Below are positions 55,434 through 64,000 of a DNA stretch of 64,000 nucleotides, piece by piece (position 1 is the stretch's first letter; the number at the start of each line of letters is the position of its first letter). Position numbers and translations under genes: made by a program. The notes under the pieces are model-generated. The model saw only the letters and a list, made by a program, of their open reading frames with translations, did not search any database and was not told the origin of the DNA. Where the stretch lies: contig JAKSNF010000008.1 of NCBI GenBank assembly GCA_024400115.1, forward strand, positions 20,075-84,074, given 5' to 3'. The DNA is from Paludibacteraceae bacterium. GTDB lineage: Bacteria > Bacteroidota > Bacteroidia > Bacteroidales > Paludibacteraceae.

Positions 55434-56354
55434 ATGAAAATATTAGTTGCAACAGAAAAGCCCTTTGCGAAAGTAGCCGTAGATGGCATTCGTGAGGTGG
55501 TGGAGAACGCGGGTTATGAACTCGCTCTCCTCGAGAAATACACAGACAAACAACAGCTCCTTAACGCTATCGCTGATGCCGATGCCGTTATTATCCGTTC
55601 CGACATCATTGATGCCGAAGTGCTCGATGCCGCCAAGAACCTCAAGATTGTTGTTCGCGCCGGTGCCGGTTATGACAATATCGACCTTGCTGCCGCCACG
55701 GCACATAAGGTGGTTGCCATGAACACGCCCGGACAGAACTCCAACGCCGTTGCCGAACTGGCACTCGGTCTGATGGTAATGGCTGTTCGTAACATGTACA
55801 ACGGCACCTCCGGCACGGAGTTGATGGGTAAGAAACTCGGTATTCACGCCTTCGGTAATGTAGGTCGTAACGTAGCCCGTATCGCCAAAGGATTCGGCAT
55901 GAGCATCTACGCTTACGACGCTTACTGCCCCGATGAGGCAATGACTGCTGCCGGCGTGACCCCTGTTCACAGTGCCGAAGAACTATACAAGACGTGTGAT
56001 GTAGTCAGTCTCCACATCCCCGCAACGGACGAGACAAAGAACAGTATCAATAAGGCTTTGGTTGGACTGATGCCTAAGAACGGACTGCTCGTTAACACCG
56101 CTCGCAAAGAGGTTATCAACGAGGATGAACTGATTGAACTCATGCAAGAGCGCACCGACATCAAATACGTAGCTGATGTTATGCCCGCTGCCGATGCTAA
56201 GTTCCGCACTCTGTTTGCCGACCGTTACTTCGCTACCCCCAAGAAAATGGGTGCTCAAACAGCCGAAGCGAACATCAATGCCGGTATCGCAGCAGCTAAA
56301 CAGATAGTTGATTTCTTTACCACGGGTAACACCCGCTTCCAAGTCAATAAATAA
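55434..56354 (+). CDS. serA: D-3-phosphoglycerate dehydrogenase (short type)
   Basis: A 306-residue NAD-dependent dehydrogenase for the first step of serine synthesis. Catalytic and NAD-binding parts are AGAGYDNIDLAAA, NSNAVAELALGLM, LGIHAFGNVGRNVARIA and LLVNTARKEVINEDEL. It lacks the ACT regulatory domain of longer SerA proteins, so it is unlikely to be inhibited by serine in the usual way. It follows serC, with the dispersed repeat between them. Confidence 0.93.
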   Translation: MKILVATEKPFAKVAVDGIREVVENAGYELALLEKYTDKQQLLNAIADADAVIIRSDIIDAEVLDAAKNLKIVVRAGAGYDNIDLAAATAHKVVAMNTPGQNSNAVAELALGLMVMAVRNMYNGTSGTELMGKKLGIHAFGNVGRNVARIAKGFGMSIYAYDAYCPDEAMTAAGVTPVHSAEELYKTCDVVSLHIPATDETKNSINKALVGLMPKNGLLVNTARKEVINEDELIELMQERTDIKYVADVMPAADAKFRTLFADRYFATPKKMGAQTAEANINAGIAAAKQIVDFFTTGNTRFQVNK

Positions 56355-57647
56355 GTGAATACGCTTCTCCTCATATTATCGCTCTTTCTCACACCCAAAG
56401 AGACAGCGGTGATGGAAACCAATGACGAGGACACGATTCTCATCTTTGCTAAAGGTGAGAATCATGCTCTCGTCAGTGCAGAAAAAACAGATTGGTATCT
56501 CCTACCCGACACAACGAATGCTTTCCTCACTAATGCTGATGAGTTCGATGTTCGGGACGGGGATGGCGTTGCCGTTAAACATGACGGTCAATGGATATAT
56601 CGCTATGTCTTTGAGTTAGACACTATGTCGTACACAATGACAATCACTCCCACTTGTTCTTCCACACTCATTGAGTTAGATAAGCAAGTGACTCCCTTGC
56701 TCTACTACAATGCCCAAATGCAAAACCGACGTATCGACCGTGAACTGACGTTCAGTTACGATAACCTCGTTTGGAACGATGAGAACGGATGGACAAGCAC
56801 GCCTAAGACCGCAACGATGAAGGACAACGGGACAACCTATTCGCTACCTCCTATCTACGAGACAACGTATATCACTTTAAGCGTTGACTCAACATGGCGC
56901 AGCGAGTTAGGGATGGAGCCTATGGAGATAGCAGAAGGACTGACACAACCCGTCGCTTTTGCTATTCATCCGATGTCCGTTACCACGACCCGTTGGGAGG
57001 GACAAGAGCAGATGAACGAGGTAGAAGCCCCCACTAAAGCAGACTTTCTCAGCGGTTCGGGTCCCTTGGAGATTCTCTTCCAGTCCAACCCCACCCCCAC
57101 TACGGAGTGGTTCACATGGGAGATATACAAAGGTCCTACCCTCCTCTTTAGCCGTCACGACCAAGACCAACGCTATACGTTCGAGGAAGGTGGCAACTAC
57201 ACGGTAACGGTCACTGCCTCTACTTCCGATTGCCCTTGCGAGGGAGAAGACACCACTTGCTTCAAAAGCTTTGATATCCATATCGCAGAGTCCTACCTAC
57301 GCGTGCCAAATGTGTTTACACCCAATGGGGACGGGGCAAACGACGAGTTCCGCGTGGATTATAAATCAATTGTGGATTACCATATTTGGGTTTACAACCG
57401 CTGGAATAAACTCGTTTATGAGAGTTCCAACCCGATGGAAGGCTGGGATGGTACTATCAATGGTCGCCCCGCAGCAGAGGGAGCGTATTTCTACGTTATT
57501 CGCGCTAAAGGTACCGATGCTGCCCCGGGAGCGGACTATATGTCTAAGATACGTTTTGATAAGAAACGTAAGTCCGCCAATCCCGAAGAGGTGCAAGCCC
57601 TACTCGGTATCTACCAACTCTCAGGAGACATCAACCTATTGAGATAA
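56355..57647 (+). CDS. T9SS type B (CHU_C) cargo protein
   Basis: A 430-residue protein with a type B sorting domain from about residue 315: VPNVFTPNGDGANDEFRV, then WDGTINGRPAAEGAYFYVI, ending in GDINLLR as such domains do. About 30 charged residues are inserted between the last strands. A PKD-like domain seems to lie at 225-300 (FLSGSGPLEILFQSNPT, VTVTAST). It starts with GTG directly after the serA stop. The N-terminus NTLLLILSLFLTPKETAV is a weak signal peptide, so the exact start is uncertain. Such cargo is exported through T9SS and attached or released at the surface. The function is unknown. Confidence 0.85.
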   Translation: MNTLLLILSLFLTPKETAVMETNDEDTILIFAKGENHALVSAEKTDWYLLPDTTNAFLTNADEFDVRDGDGVAVKHDGQWIYRYVFELDTMSYTMTITPTCSSTLIELDKQVTPLLYYNAQMQNRRIDRELTFSYDNLVWNDENGWTSTPKTATMKDNGTTYSLPPIYETTYITLSVDSTWRSELGMEPMEIAEGLTQPVAFAIHPMSVTTTRWEGQEQMNEVEAPTKADFLSGSGPLEILFQSNPTPTTEWFTWEIYKGPTLLFSRHDQDQRYTFEEGGNYTVTVTASTSDCPCEGEDTTCFKSFDIHIAESYLRVPNVFTPNGDGANDEFRVDYKSIVDYHIWVYNRWNKLVYESSNPMEGWDGTINGRPAAEGAYFYVIRAKGTDAAPGADYMSKIRFDKKRKSANPEEVQALLGIYQLSGDINLLR

Positions 57648-57674
57648 AAAAAAGCGGCGAGTGCCGCTTTTTTT
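57646..57674. terminator. bidirectional intrinsic terminator
   Basis: AAAAAGCGGC-GAGT-GCCGCTTTTT, a perfect hairpin with A-run before and T-run after. It serves both the serC-serA unit and the converging M3 peptidase gene. Confidence 0.9.
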
Positions 57675-57690
57675 ATTGTCATTTCAAGTC

Positions 57691-59820
57691 TTATTTCTTT
57701 AGCCCATCGCGTTTAAGCAGAGCGTCGATAGAGGGTTCACCACCGCGGAAGCGACGATACAGAACCATCGGTTCTTCCGTTCCACCTTTCTCAAGGATGT
57801 TCGTACGGAAAGCGTCTGCGGCTTGTTTATCGAAGATAGAACCGCGTTCTGCTTGTGCTGCTTGGAAGACGCTGAAAGCATCGGCGTCTAACAACTCTGA
57901 CCACTTGTAGCTATAGTATCCAGCCGAATAGCCACCGCTGAAGATATGCGTGAACGCTGTCTCCATCTGTGTTCCCTCTACTACCGGCATAACGGCTACT
58001 TGATCCATCGCTTTATTACCGAAGGCAACCACCGAAGCCAATGTATCGCCGTCCTTCACTTCAAAGGGAGCCGTCAACGTGTGGTATGCCATATCAAGGT
58101 AACAGAAACTCAATTGACGTACACAAGCGTAAGCAGCGTGATAGGTGTTGGCACGTTGAATCTTATCAATGAGGTCTTGCGGCAAAGCTTCGCCCGTCTC
58201 GTAATGTTTAGCGAACGTATCGAGGAACTCTTTCTCGCCCAAGAAGTTCTCGTTGAACTGAGAGGGCAGTTCCACAAAATCGCGAGGCACAGCTGTTCCG
58301 CTCTGAGCGGCATAGTGACAACGCGTGAGCATGCCATGCAGGGCGTGACCGAACTCGTGCAAATACGTCTCTACCTCATCATAGGTGAGCAACGCAGGTT
58401 TAGTCTCGGTCGAACGGGTGAAGTTCATCACGTTAACGATATGCGGACGGTGATCTACTCCGTTGACATCCACATATTGGTCTTGGAAACCATTCATCCA
58501 CGCACCGGCACGTTTGCCATCCCGTGGGTGGAAATCAGCGTAGTAAACGGCAAGGAACTGACCTTCTGCGTCAAAGACCTCATACGCCTTCACTTCGGGG
58601 TGATAAACAGGGATATCCTTATTCTCTACAAAACGCAAGCCGTAGAGGCGTTCAGCCAAACCAAACACACCCTCAATCACGTTCTCCAGTTGGAAATAAG
58701 GACGAAGAACATCGTCGGAGATGCTGTATTTGGCGTCCTTGAGTTTTTTGCTGTAGTAACTCCAGTCCCAAGGTTGAATAGTACCTGTAAAACCAAGGGT
58801 AGCAGCGTAGTCTTGCAGTTCCTTTACTTCTTGACGCGCCGCGGGCATATACGCATCGCGCAGGTTATCAAGGAAGTTCATAACTGTCTCTTGGGTCTCA
58901 GCGCACGTCTTGTGCAGCGATTTCTCGGCATAGGTTGTCTTGCCAAACAGCTGGGCTAATGCCAAACGGGTGTTGACTATCTCTACGATAACAGAAGTGT
59001 TGTCAAACTCACCTCCAAGGGCGCGTTGGTTGTAGGCAGTATAAAGGACTTGTCTCAGTTCGCGGCTGTCACAGTCCTGCATAACAGGGATATAAGTCGT
59101 GGGCTTGAGGTCAAGCACATACTTACCTTCATGACCGTACTTCTTACCATTAGCCAATAAGATACCCTTCGTGTCCTCATTGAGGCCGCTCAGTTGAGCC
59201 TCGTCCTCAACAACATAAGTCCAAGCGTTAGTAGCTTTGAGGGCGTTCTGTCCATAGGCTGTGGTCAGTTCGCTCAAACGCAGACTGAGTTGACGATAGG
59301 TCTCTTTGTCCTCGTCGTTCAAGTTTGCTCCGTTCTCAGCGAAACCTTCGTATATGTCCTCCAATAGTTTGCGTTGGTCGGGACGAAGGTCAAGGCTCTC
59401 GCGTTGGTCATAAACGTGCTGTATGCGTTTGAAAAGTCCTTCGTTAAGGCGAATAGCTGTGGAGTACTCGCTCATCTTAGGACTGAGAGCTAGCTCTAAT
59501 TCTTGAATCTCCTCATTGGCTTCCGCGTGCGTGAGGTTATAGAAACAACCGGCTACTACGGTGAGCAGTTCGCCACTATTGGCGTAGGCTTCAATAGTGT
59601 TCTCAAACGTTGGTTCTTCGGGGTTATTGACGATAGCATCAATCTCCGCCAGACCTTGTTTCATACCTTCCTCAAAGGCGGGCATGTAATGTTTCGTTTG
59701 AATTTGGTCAAAGGGATAAGCACCATGAGGGGTGTCCCAGTTCTTGTAATTAAAGAACGGATTGTTGCCACAAGCGGCAAGCGTGAGGGCTGTAATAGCC
59801 ATAATAGCAATTTTTTTCAT
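57691..59820 (-). CDS. M3 family metallopeptidase (peptidyl-dipeptidase Dcp type), lipoprotein
   Basis: A 709-residue zinc peptidase of the thimet oligopeptidase/Dcp family with a lipoprotein signal peptide (MAITALTLAACGNN), so it acts in the periplasm or at the cell surface. The zinc motif is H488-E-F-G-H492 in YLHEFGHALHG, and the second zinc-ligand region is DFVELPSQFNENFL. GGYSAGYYSYKWSEL is typical of the C-terminal part. It would degrade short peptides. It follows aspS by 12 bases. Confidence 0.94.
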   Translation of the reverse strand: MKKIAIMAITALTLAACGNNPFFNYKNWDTPHGAYPFDQIQTKHYMPAFEEGMKQGLAEIDAIVNNPEEPTFENTIEAYANSGELLTVVAGCFYNLTHAEANEEIQELELALSPKMSEYSTAIRLNEGLFKRIQHVYDQRESLDLRPDQRKLLEDIYEGFAENGANLNDEDKETYRQLSLRLSELTTAYGQNALKATNAWTYVVEDEAQLSGLNEDTKGILLANGKKYGHEGKYVLDLKPTTYIPVMQDCDSRELRQVLYTAYNQRALGGEFDNTSVIVEIVNTRLALAQLFGKTTYAEKSLHKTCAETQETVMNFLDNLRDAYMPAARQEVKELQDYAATLGFTGTIQPWDWSYYSKKLKDAKYSISDDVLRPYFQLENVIEGVFGLAERLYGLRFVENKDIPVYHPEVKAYEVFDAEGQFLAVYYADFHPRDGKRAGAWMNGFQDQYVDVNGVDHRPHIVNVMNFTRSTETKPALLTYDEVETYLHEFGHALHGMLTRCHYAAQSGTAVPRDFVELPSQFNENFLGEKEFLDTFAKHYETGEALPQDLIDKIQRANTYHAAYACVRQLSFCYLDMAYHTLTAPFEVKDGDTLASVVAFGNKAMDQVAVMPVVEGTQMETAFTHIFSGGYSAGYYSYKWSELLDADAFSVFQAAQAERGSIFDKQAADAFRTNILEKGGTEEPMVLYRRFRGGEPSIDALLKRDGLKK

Positions 59821-59832
59821 AATCTGTTTGAT

Positions 59833-61176
59833 TTACGGGGCAACGCGATTGATGTCGCGCGGGAACATAGAAGCTTCCTTCACGTTTGCAATATTCAAGA
59901 AACAAGCCGTGATACGCTCCAAACCGATAGCAAAACCTCCGTGAGGCGGCATACCGTTCTTAAACGTATCTAAGTAGAACTTGAACAAGTCAGGATTCAT
60001 ACCGCGACGAAGCATCTTCTCACGATAAGCCTCTTCGCTATGCATACGTTGACCACCGGAGGTAATCTCCAAGCCACGCATAAGCAAGTCGAAACTCAAC
60101 GTCAAAGATGGGTCTTGCGGATCGTCCATAGCATAGAAGGCACGATGTTCGCTCGGGAAATGCGTCACGAACACAAAGTCCGAACCAAACTTATCCAAAG
60201 CATACTTGCAGATGGCACGCTCCTCTTCCGGAGCCAAGTCATCCTCTCCGCGGTGATCCTCCGTTAAATGCTCGTTAAACAATATCTCATGCACCTCACT
60301 CAGTTTCCATGTGGGAACAGAAGCGGGAATAACGGGCAAATTGGTAGCACCGAGAAGTTCTACCTCATGCTTACAAACGGTGCTCACACGCTCAATGATA
60401 AAGCGGAGCAACTCCGTTTCGAGATTCATCACATCCTCTTGTCCCTTAATGAAGCCCATCTCTACATCAAGAGAGATATACTCATTGAGGTGGCGAGAAG
60501 TAGCGTGTTTCTCCGCACGATAAGCAGGTGCCACTTCGAACACGCGCTCATACACGCCTACGCCAATCTGTTTATAGAACTGTGGTGACTGAGCCAGATA
60601 GACTTGCTTGCCAAAGTAATCCATGCGGAACACATTAGCACCACCTTCTGCACCCTCAGACACAATCTTCGGAGTAAAGATTTGGGTAAAGCCGTTCTCC
60701 GTCAAGAAATCGGCAAACGCCTTAGCGATGGTCGATTGAACCTTAAGGATCGCCATATCACGAGGATTACGAAGCGTTACTTGACGGTTATCGAACTTAT
60801 AACGCAATAGCGTCTCTTCGTCACCAAACTTGAGGGCATTCATATCCACAACCTCAGCGGTGGTCGGACGAGAAAGAACCTCTACCTTATCTACGGCTAC
60901 CTCAATGGTCTTATTAAACGCAGCGGGATCCTTGATGTTTGCCTCATTCACCTTACCGGTGATGGTTACTGCCATCTCGCGGCAGAGGTCGGACATGGTA
61001 ATCTGTTCACCTTGTTCGTTAAAGAACTTAGACTGATCACCTACCACCGTTTGAAGCAAACCGCAGCTTTTACGCAGGATGATAAAACCACCCCATTTGG
61101 TTACGCGTACGTTATGAACCATACCGGAGACCTCGATGAGGTCTCCGGGTTTGGCATTATTGATGTTTTGCAACAT
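59833..61176 (-). CDS. aspartyl-tRNA synthetase of archaeal type
   Basis: A 447-residue class IIb synthetase. It has an N-terminal OB-fold (PGDLIEVSGMVHNVRVTKWGG), motif 2 (YRAEKHATSRHLNEYISLD) and motif 3 (GGFAIGLERITACFLNI), ending FPRDINRVAP. The length and the segments SFDLLMRGLEITSGGQR and GMPPHGGF match the archaeal AspRS type (often non-discriminating, making both Asp-tRNA-Asp and Asp-tRNA-Asn). Bacterial AspRS is about 590 residues with an extra GAD domain, which is absent here. It could be read as AsnRS, but motif details favour AspRS. It sits right after rplQ. Confidence 0.88.
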   Translation of the reverse strand: MLQNINNAKPGDLIEVSGMVHNVRVTKWGGFIILRKSCGLLQTVVGDQSKFFNEQGEQITMSDLCREMAVTITGKVNEANIKDPAAFNKTIEVAVDKVEVLSRPTTAEVVDMNALKFGDEETLLRYKFDNRQVTLRNPRDMAILKVQSTIAKAFADFLTENGFTQIFTPKIVSEGAEGGANVFRMDYFGKQVYLAQSPQFYKQIGVGVYERVFEVAPAYRAEKHATSRHLNEYISLDVEMGFIKGQEDVMNLETELLRFIIERVSTVCKHEVELLGATNLPVIPASVPTWKLSEVHEILFNEHLTEDHRGEDDLAPEEERAICKYALDKFGSDFVFVTHFPSEHRAFYAMDDPQDPSLTLSFDLLMRGLEITSGGQRMHSEEAYREKMLRRGMNPDLFKFYLDTFKNGMPPHGGFAIGLERITACFLNIANVKEASMFPRDINRVAP

Positions 61177-61178
61177 GA

Positions 61179-61670
61179 TTACTCAGCTTTGGGTTCTTCA
61201 GCAGCAGGAGCCTCTACGGGAGCTTCAGCAGGAGCCTCAGCAGCAGCGGCTTTCTTACCGGAACGACGAGTGGTCTTCTTAGTAGCAACCTTCGTGTCCT
61301 TCAGCATGTTCTCGTTATAATCAACGAGTTCGATGATACACATCTCAGCAGCGTCACCAAGACGGAAACCGGTACGGAGGATACGGCAGTAACCACCGGG
61401 ACGGTTAGCGATTTTCTCGCTTACGTTTTGGAAGAGTTCGGTAACCACTTGTTTTTGTTTGAGTTCAGCAAAGACGAGACGACGATTAGCGGTCGTATCC
61501 TCTTTAGCTTTGGTCAACAACGGCTCAACATACATACGCAGAGCCTTAGCCTTAGCCAGCGTAGTGGTGATACGCTTGTGCATAATGAGCGAGCAAGCCA
61601 TGTTAGAGAGCATAGCTCCACGATGTGCTGCTTTGCGGCCAAGGTGATTGAATTTCTTATTATGTCTCAT
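61179..61670 (-). CDS. rplQ: 50S ribosomal protein L17 with acidic/alanine tail
   Basis: A 163-residue bL17. The core ([20 protein letters not shown]...[13 protein letters not shown]...[28 protein letters not shown]) ends near 125. A low-complexity tail follows with lysines and then repeated A, P and E residues, as in several Bacteroidota. It lies just after rpoA, the standard end of the alpha operon. Confidence 0.97.
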   Translation of the reverse strand: MRHNKKFNHLGRKAAHRGAMLSNMACSLIMHKRITTTLAKAKALRMYVEPLLTKAKEDTTANRRLVFAELKQKQVVTELFQNVSEKIANRPGGYCRILRTGFRLGDAAEMCIIELVDYNENMLKDTKVATKKTTRRSGKKAAAAEAPAEAPVEAPAAEEPKAE

Positions 61671-61706
61671 AATAATGTTTGATGTTTAATGTTAATGTTT
61701 TGGTGA

Positions 61707-62705
61707 TTAATCAACGTTGATTTCACGATAGCGACTGATGTCCATACCGAAAGCTAAGCCGTTGCGCTCCAGCAGTTCGTCCAATTCGGTAAGAGATTTC
61801 TTACCAAAGTTACGGAACTTGAGCAAATCGTTGCGGTGGTATTTAACCAGTTCTCCGAGGGTGTTAACCTCTGCTGCTTTAAGGCAGTTGAGGGCACGCA
61901 CGGAGAGGTCCATATCCTGAAGACGTTGATTGAGCAATTGACGCATGCGGAGAATCTCCTCGTCCAAAGCACTGTTCTGCTTCTTACTTTCTTCCTCAAG
62001 GACGATACGCTCATCGGAGAAGAGCATAAAGTGATATATCAGAATCTTAGCAGCCTCAGTCAGGGCATCTTTTGGAAGAATAGAACCATCCGTGTCAATC
62101 TCAAAGGTCAGCTTCTCGTAGTCCGTACGTTGCTCTACACGGAAACTATCTACCGAGAAGCGAACGTTCTTAATAGGCGTGTAGATAGAGTCGATAGCCA
62201 AAACGCCAATAGCGTCATCTGACTTACGATTCTCATCAGCAGGTACGTAGCCACGTCCCTTATTGATGGTGATCTCGATCTCAAAATCAGCTGTTTCATC
62301 AAGTTCGGCTAATACAAGTTCGGGGTTGAGAACTTCAAAATTAATCAAAGCATCATTCAACGCAGCAGCCTTGAATGCTTTGGATTTGGAAACATGAAGT
62401 TTAATGGTCTCGCCTGCAACTTCTTCTTCCGACTTACGAATAAAACGGACTTGTTTGAGGTTAAGGATCAGGTTGGTGACATCTGTGATGACACCCGGGA
62501 TAGTGGCAAATTCATGATCAATACCGCTGATCTTGATTGAACAAATAGCATAACCTTCCAACGAGTTCAAAAGAACGCGGCGGATAGCGTTACCTATTGT
62601 GGTACCATAACCCGGCTCCAAAGGACGAAACTCGAAAACACCTTTCGTCTTTGAGGAGTCTAACATGATCACCTTGTCAGGTTTAATAAAATCTAATATT
62701 GCCAT
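61707..62705 (-). CDS. rpoA: RNA polymerase alpha subunit
   Basis: A 332-residue alpha subunit. The N-terminal assembly domain contains [25 protein letters not shown], and the C-terminal domain (from about 250) contains LDLSV-like [20 protein letters not shown] and [15 protein letters not shown]. It is in the conserved order rpsM, rpsK, rpsD, rpoA, rplQ. Confidence 0.98.
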   Translation of the reverse strand: MAILDFIKPDKVIMLDSSKTKGVFEFRPLEPGYGTTIGNAIRRVLLNSLEGYAICSIKISGIDHEFATIPGVITDVTNLILNLKQVRFIRKSEEEVAGETIKLHVSKSKAFKAAALNDALINFEVLNPELVLAELDETADFEIEITINKGRGYVPADENRKSDDAIGVLAIDSIYTPIKNVRFSVDSFRVEQRTDYEKLTFEIDTDGSILPKDALTEAAKILIYHFMLFSDERIVLEEESKKQNSALDEEILRMRQLLNQRLQDMDLSVRALNCLKAAEVNTLGELVKYHRNDLLKFRNFGKKSLTELDELLERNGLAFGMDISRYREINVD

Positions 62706-62716
62706 GAATTTAATTT

Positions 62717-63322
62717 TTATTTAGAGTACAACTCAACGATTAACTGCTCTTTGATGTTCTCAGGGATCTCCTCACGCGGAGGGATATTGAGATACTTACC
62801 GGCTTTCTCAGCCTCATTCCATTCGAGCCAATTATACTTAGCGTGATTGAAGCCTTCGAGCGAAGCAGCAATAACCTCTAACGATTTAGCCTTTTCGCGA
62901 ACAGCGACAACTTGACCGGGTTTAACTTGATAGGAAGGAATATTTACGACTTTACCGTCCACAGTGATGTGAGCGTGAGAAACCATTTGACGAGCAGCTG
63001 CACGAGTAGGAGCTATACCCAAACGGTAAACGATGTTATCCAAACGACTCTCAAGGAGTTGAATCAGGATTTCACCGGTAATACCTTTTTGACGGGATGC
63101 TTGAGCAAACAAAAGACGGAACTGACGCTCCAATACACCATAAGTATATTTAGCTTTCTGTTTCTCAGCCAGCTGAGTACCATACTCAGAGTTCTTTTTA
63201 CGACGGTTTACACCGTGTTGTCCGGGAGCGTAATTACGCTTATCAAGAACCTTGTCCGGACCAAAGATAGGTTCACCAAAACGACGTGCAATACGTGATT
63301 TAGGTCCAGTATATCTTGCCAT
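62717..63322 (-). CDS. rpsD: 30S ribosomal protein S4
   Basis: A 201-residue uS4, an early 16S rRNA-binding protein. It starts [21 protein letters not shown] and has the S4 domain [21 protein letters not shown] and [20 protein letters not shown]. It is separated from rpsK by a 90-base spacer made largely of heptamers. Confidence 0.98.
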   Translation of the reverse strand: MARYTGPKSRIARRFGEPIFGPDKVLDKRNYAPGQHGVNRRKKNSEYGTQLAEKQKAKYTYGVLERQFRLLFAQASRQKGITGEILIQLLESRLDNIVYRLGIAPTRAAARQMVSHAHITVDGKVVNIPSYQVKPGQVVAVREKAKSLEVIAASLEGFNHAKYNWLEWNEAEKAGKYLNIPPREEIPENIKEQLIVELYSK

Positions 63323-63333
63323 AATCTTAAATA

Positions 63334-63411
63334 AATTTTGAATTTTGAATTTTGAATTAAGAACATGTAAAAAAATCTCATCATTCTTAATTCATAATTA
63401 TTAATTACTAA
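63334..63411. repeat. heptamer tracts between rpsK and rpsD
   Basis: AATTTTG three times and AATTAAG once (63334-63361), then after 22 bases TTCTTAA, TTCATAA, TTATTAA and TTACTAA (63384-63411). The same family occurs before hflX and inside the C10 peptidase gene. Confidence 0.85.
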
Positions 63412-63801
63412 TTATACGCGACGACGCTTCGGAGGACGACAACCGTTGTGCGGTAACGGAGTAACGTCAATAATCTCAGTTACTTCAATACCGGCAGCAA
63501 CGCAAGCACGGATAGCGCTCTCACGTCCTTGACCGGGACCTTTAACGTATGCTTTTACTTTGCGAAGTCCAAGGTCGAAAGCAACCTTGCCACAATCCTG
63601 TGCTGCCATTTGAGCGGCATAGGGAGTATTCTTTTTAGAGCCACGGAAGCCCATTTTGCCAGCCGAGGACCAAGAAATAACTTGACCATCAGCATTTGCC
63701 ATTGTTACAATAACATTGTTGAAAGAAGACATTACGTGGAGTTGACCAACACCGTCAATCTTTACAACGCGCTTCTTAGCTGCAACTGTTTTCTTTGCCA
63801 T
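63412..63801 (-). CDS. rpsK: 30S ribosomal protein S11
   Basis: A 129-residue uS11 of the small-subunit platform. The core has [36 protein letters not shown] and ends [15 protein letters not shown], which is diagnostic. Normal length and position in the alpha operon. Confidence 0.98.
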   Translation of the reverse strand: MAKKTVAAKKRVVKIDGVGQLHVMSSFNNVIVTMANADGQVISWSSAGKMGFRGSKKNTPYAAQMAAQDCGKVAFDLGLRKVKAYVKGPGQGRESAIRACVAAGIEVTEIIDVTPLPHNGCRPPKRRRV

Positions 63802-63846
63802 AGTTGTTTGATGTTTAAATTAAGAGTTAAACTCCTAATGGGTTGA

Positions 63847-64000
63847 TTACTTCGTTGCCTTCTTCTTGTTAGCAACAGTTTTCTTTTTACCTTTGCGCGT
63901 ACGAGCGTTGTTCTTCGTAGACTGACCACGAACGGGTAAGCCAATACGATGACGAACACCACGGTAACAACCGATATCCATCAAACGTTTGATGTTGAGT
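63847..64000 (-). CDS. rpsM: 30S ribosomal protein S13, C-terminal part, cut by window edge
   Basis: The last 50 codons of uS13 read [20 protein letters not shown], then [16 protein letters not shown] and a lysine-rich tail ending KKKATK, with the stop at 63847-63849. The gene continues beyond base 64000. It lies 45 bases before rpsK. Confidence 0.95.
   Translation of the reverse strand, partial: LNIKRLMDIGCYRGVRHRIGLPVRGQSTKNNARTRKGKKKTVANKKKATK

Noticed and set aside
57946..58959. 337-codon ORF on the plus strand
   Set aside because: It is antisense to the M3 peptidase gene, whose motifs are intact; it has no recognisable domain or promoter.
1..64000. tRNA or rRNA genes, prophage, restriction systems
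   Set aside because: None was recognised in any intergenic space or ORF, though I could not run a dedicated search.

Overview
The window comes from a member of the Bacteroidota, most likely order Bacteroidales. Three things show this: a complete type IX secretion core (porP/sprF, gldK, gldL, gldM, gldN, plus porQ), a SusC/SusD outer-membrane import locus, and promoters of the Bacteroidota type (TTTG or CTTG, exactly 20 bases, then TAnnTTTG), eleven of which can be read directly. The family or genus cannot be fixed from the sequence alone.

Layout. From 12513 down to 1, leftward: dnaN, a DEDDh exonuclease, a DUF4954 protein, rnz, radA, a DUF6089 protein, uppS, bamA, two ompH/skp genes, a 37-codon ORF and a truncated MFS transporter, packed tightly enough to be one transcription unit. 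murI diverges from dnaN. From 14081 to 15252 lies a gene-poor, repeat-rich stretch. Then come a lipoprotein gene, a 6S-RNA-like small RNA with its own promoter and terminator, and a HEPN/MNT toxin-antitoxin pair. From 24367 down to 17308, leftward: a nucleoside-recognition membrane protein, ybeY, polA, hflX and a phosphohexomutase form a second compact unit. From 24429 to 39123, rightward: a methyltransferase, a PduO-type adenosyltransferase, a DUF2795 protein, the T9SS core, ftsX, a DUF3098 protein, uppP, truB, queA, ung, porQ, cmk and ispH. pfkA runs leftward. From 40539 to 51624, rightward: SusC, SusD, a zinc metallohydrolase lipoprotein, a DUF4302 lipoprotein and a 1206-residue BACON-rich surface protein. 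Then a C10 peptidase, serC, serA and a type B T9SS cargo protein. From 64000 down to 57691, leftward: rpsM, rpsK, rpsD, rpoA, rplQ, an archaeal-type aspartyl-tRNA synthetase and an M3 peptidase.

How it fits together. The T9SS core builds the secretion machine. Three later genes look like its cargo: the BACON protein and the C10 peptidase share a 20-residue C-terminal signature, and the 56355-57647 protein carries a CHU_C/type B sorting domain. BamA, the Skp-like chaperones, UppS, UppP and MurI serve envelope construction.

The most unusual feature is genome texture. Short tandem tracts with periods of 7, 8, 9 or 11 bases, drawn from a small set of shared units, fill intergenic spacers and also sit in frame inside conserved genes (radA, murI, hflX, polA, cmk, ispH and the C10 peptidase). 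Identical or near-identical units recur at unrelated loci, so they seem to have been copied between places. Other points of note are a 6S-like RNA, a PolA without a recognisable 3'-5' exonuclease core, an archaeal-type AspRS, near-leaderless divergent promoters, and a roughly 200-bp repeat found in the same orientation upstream of two genes.
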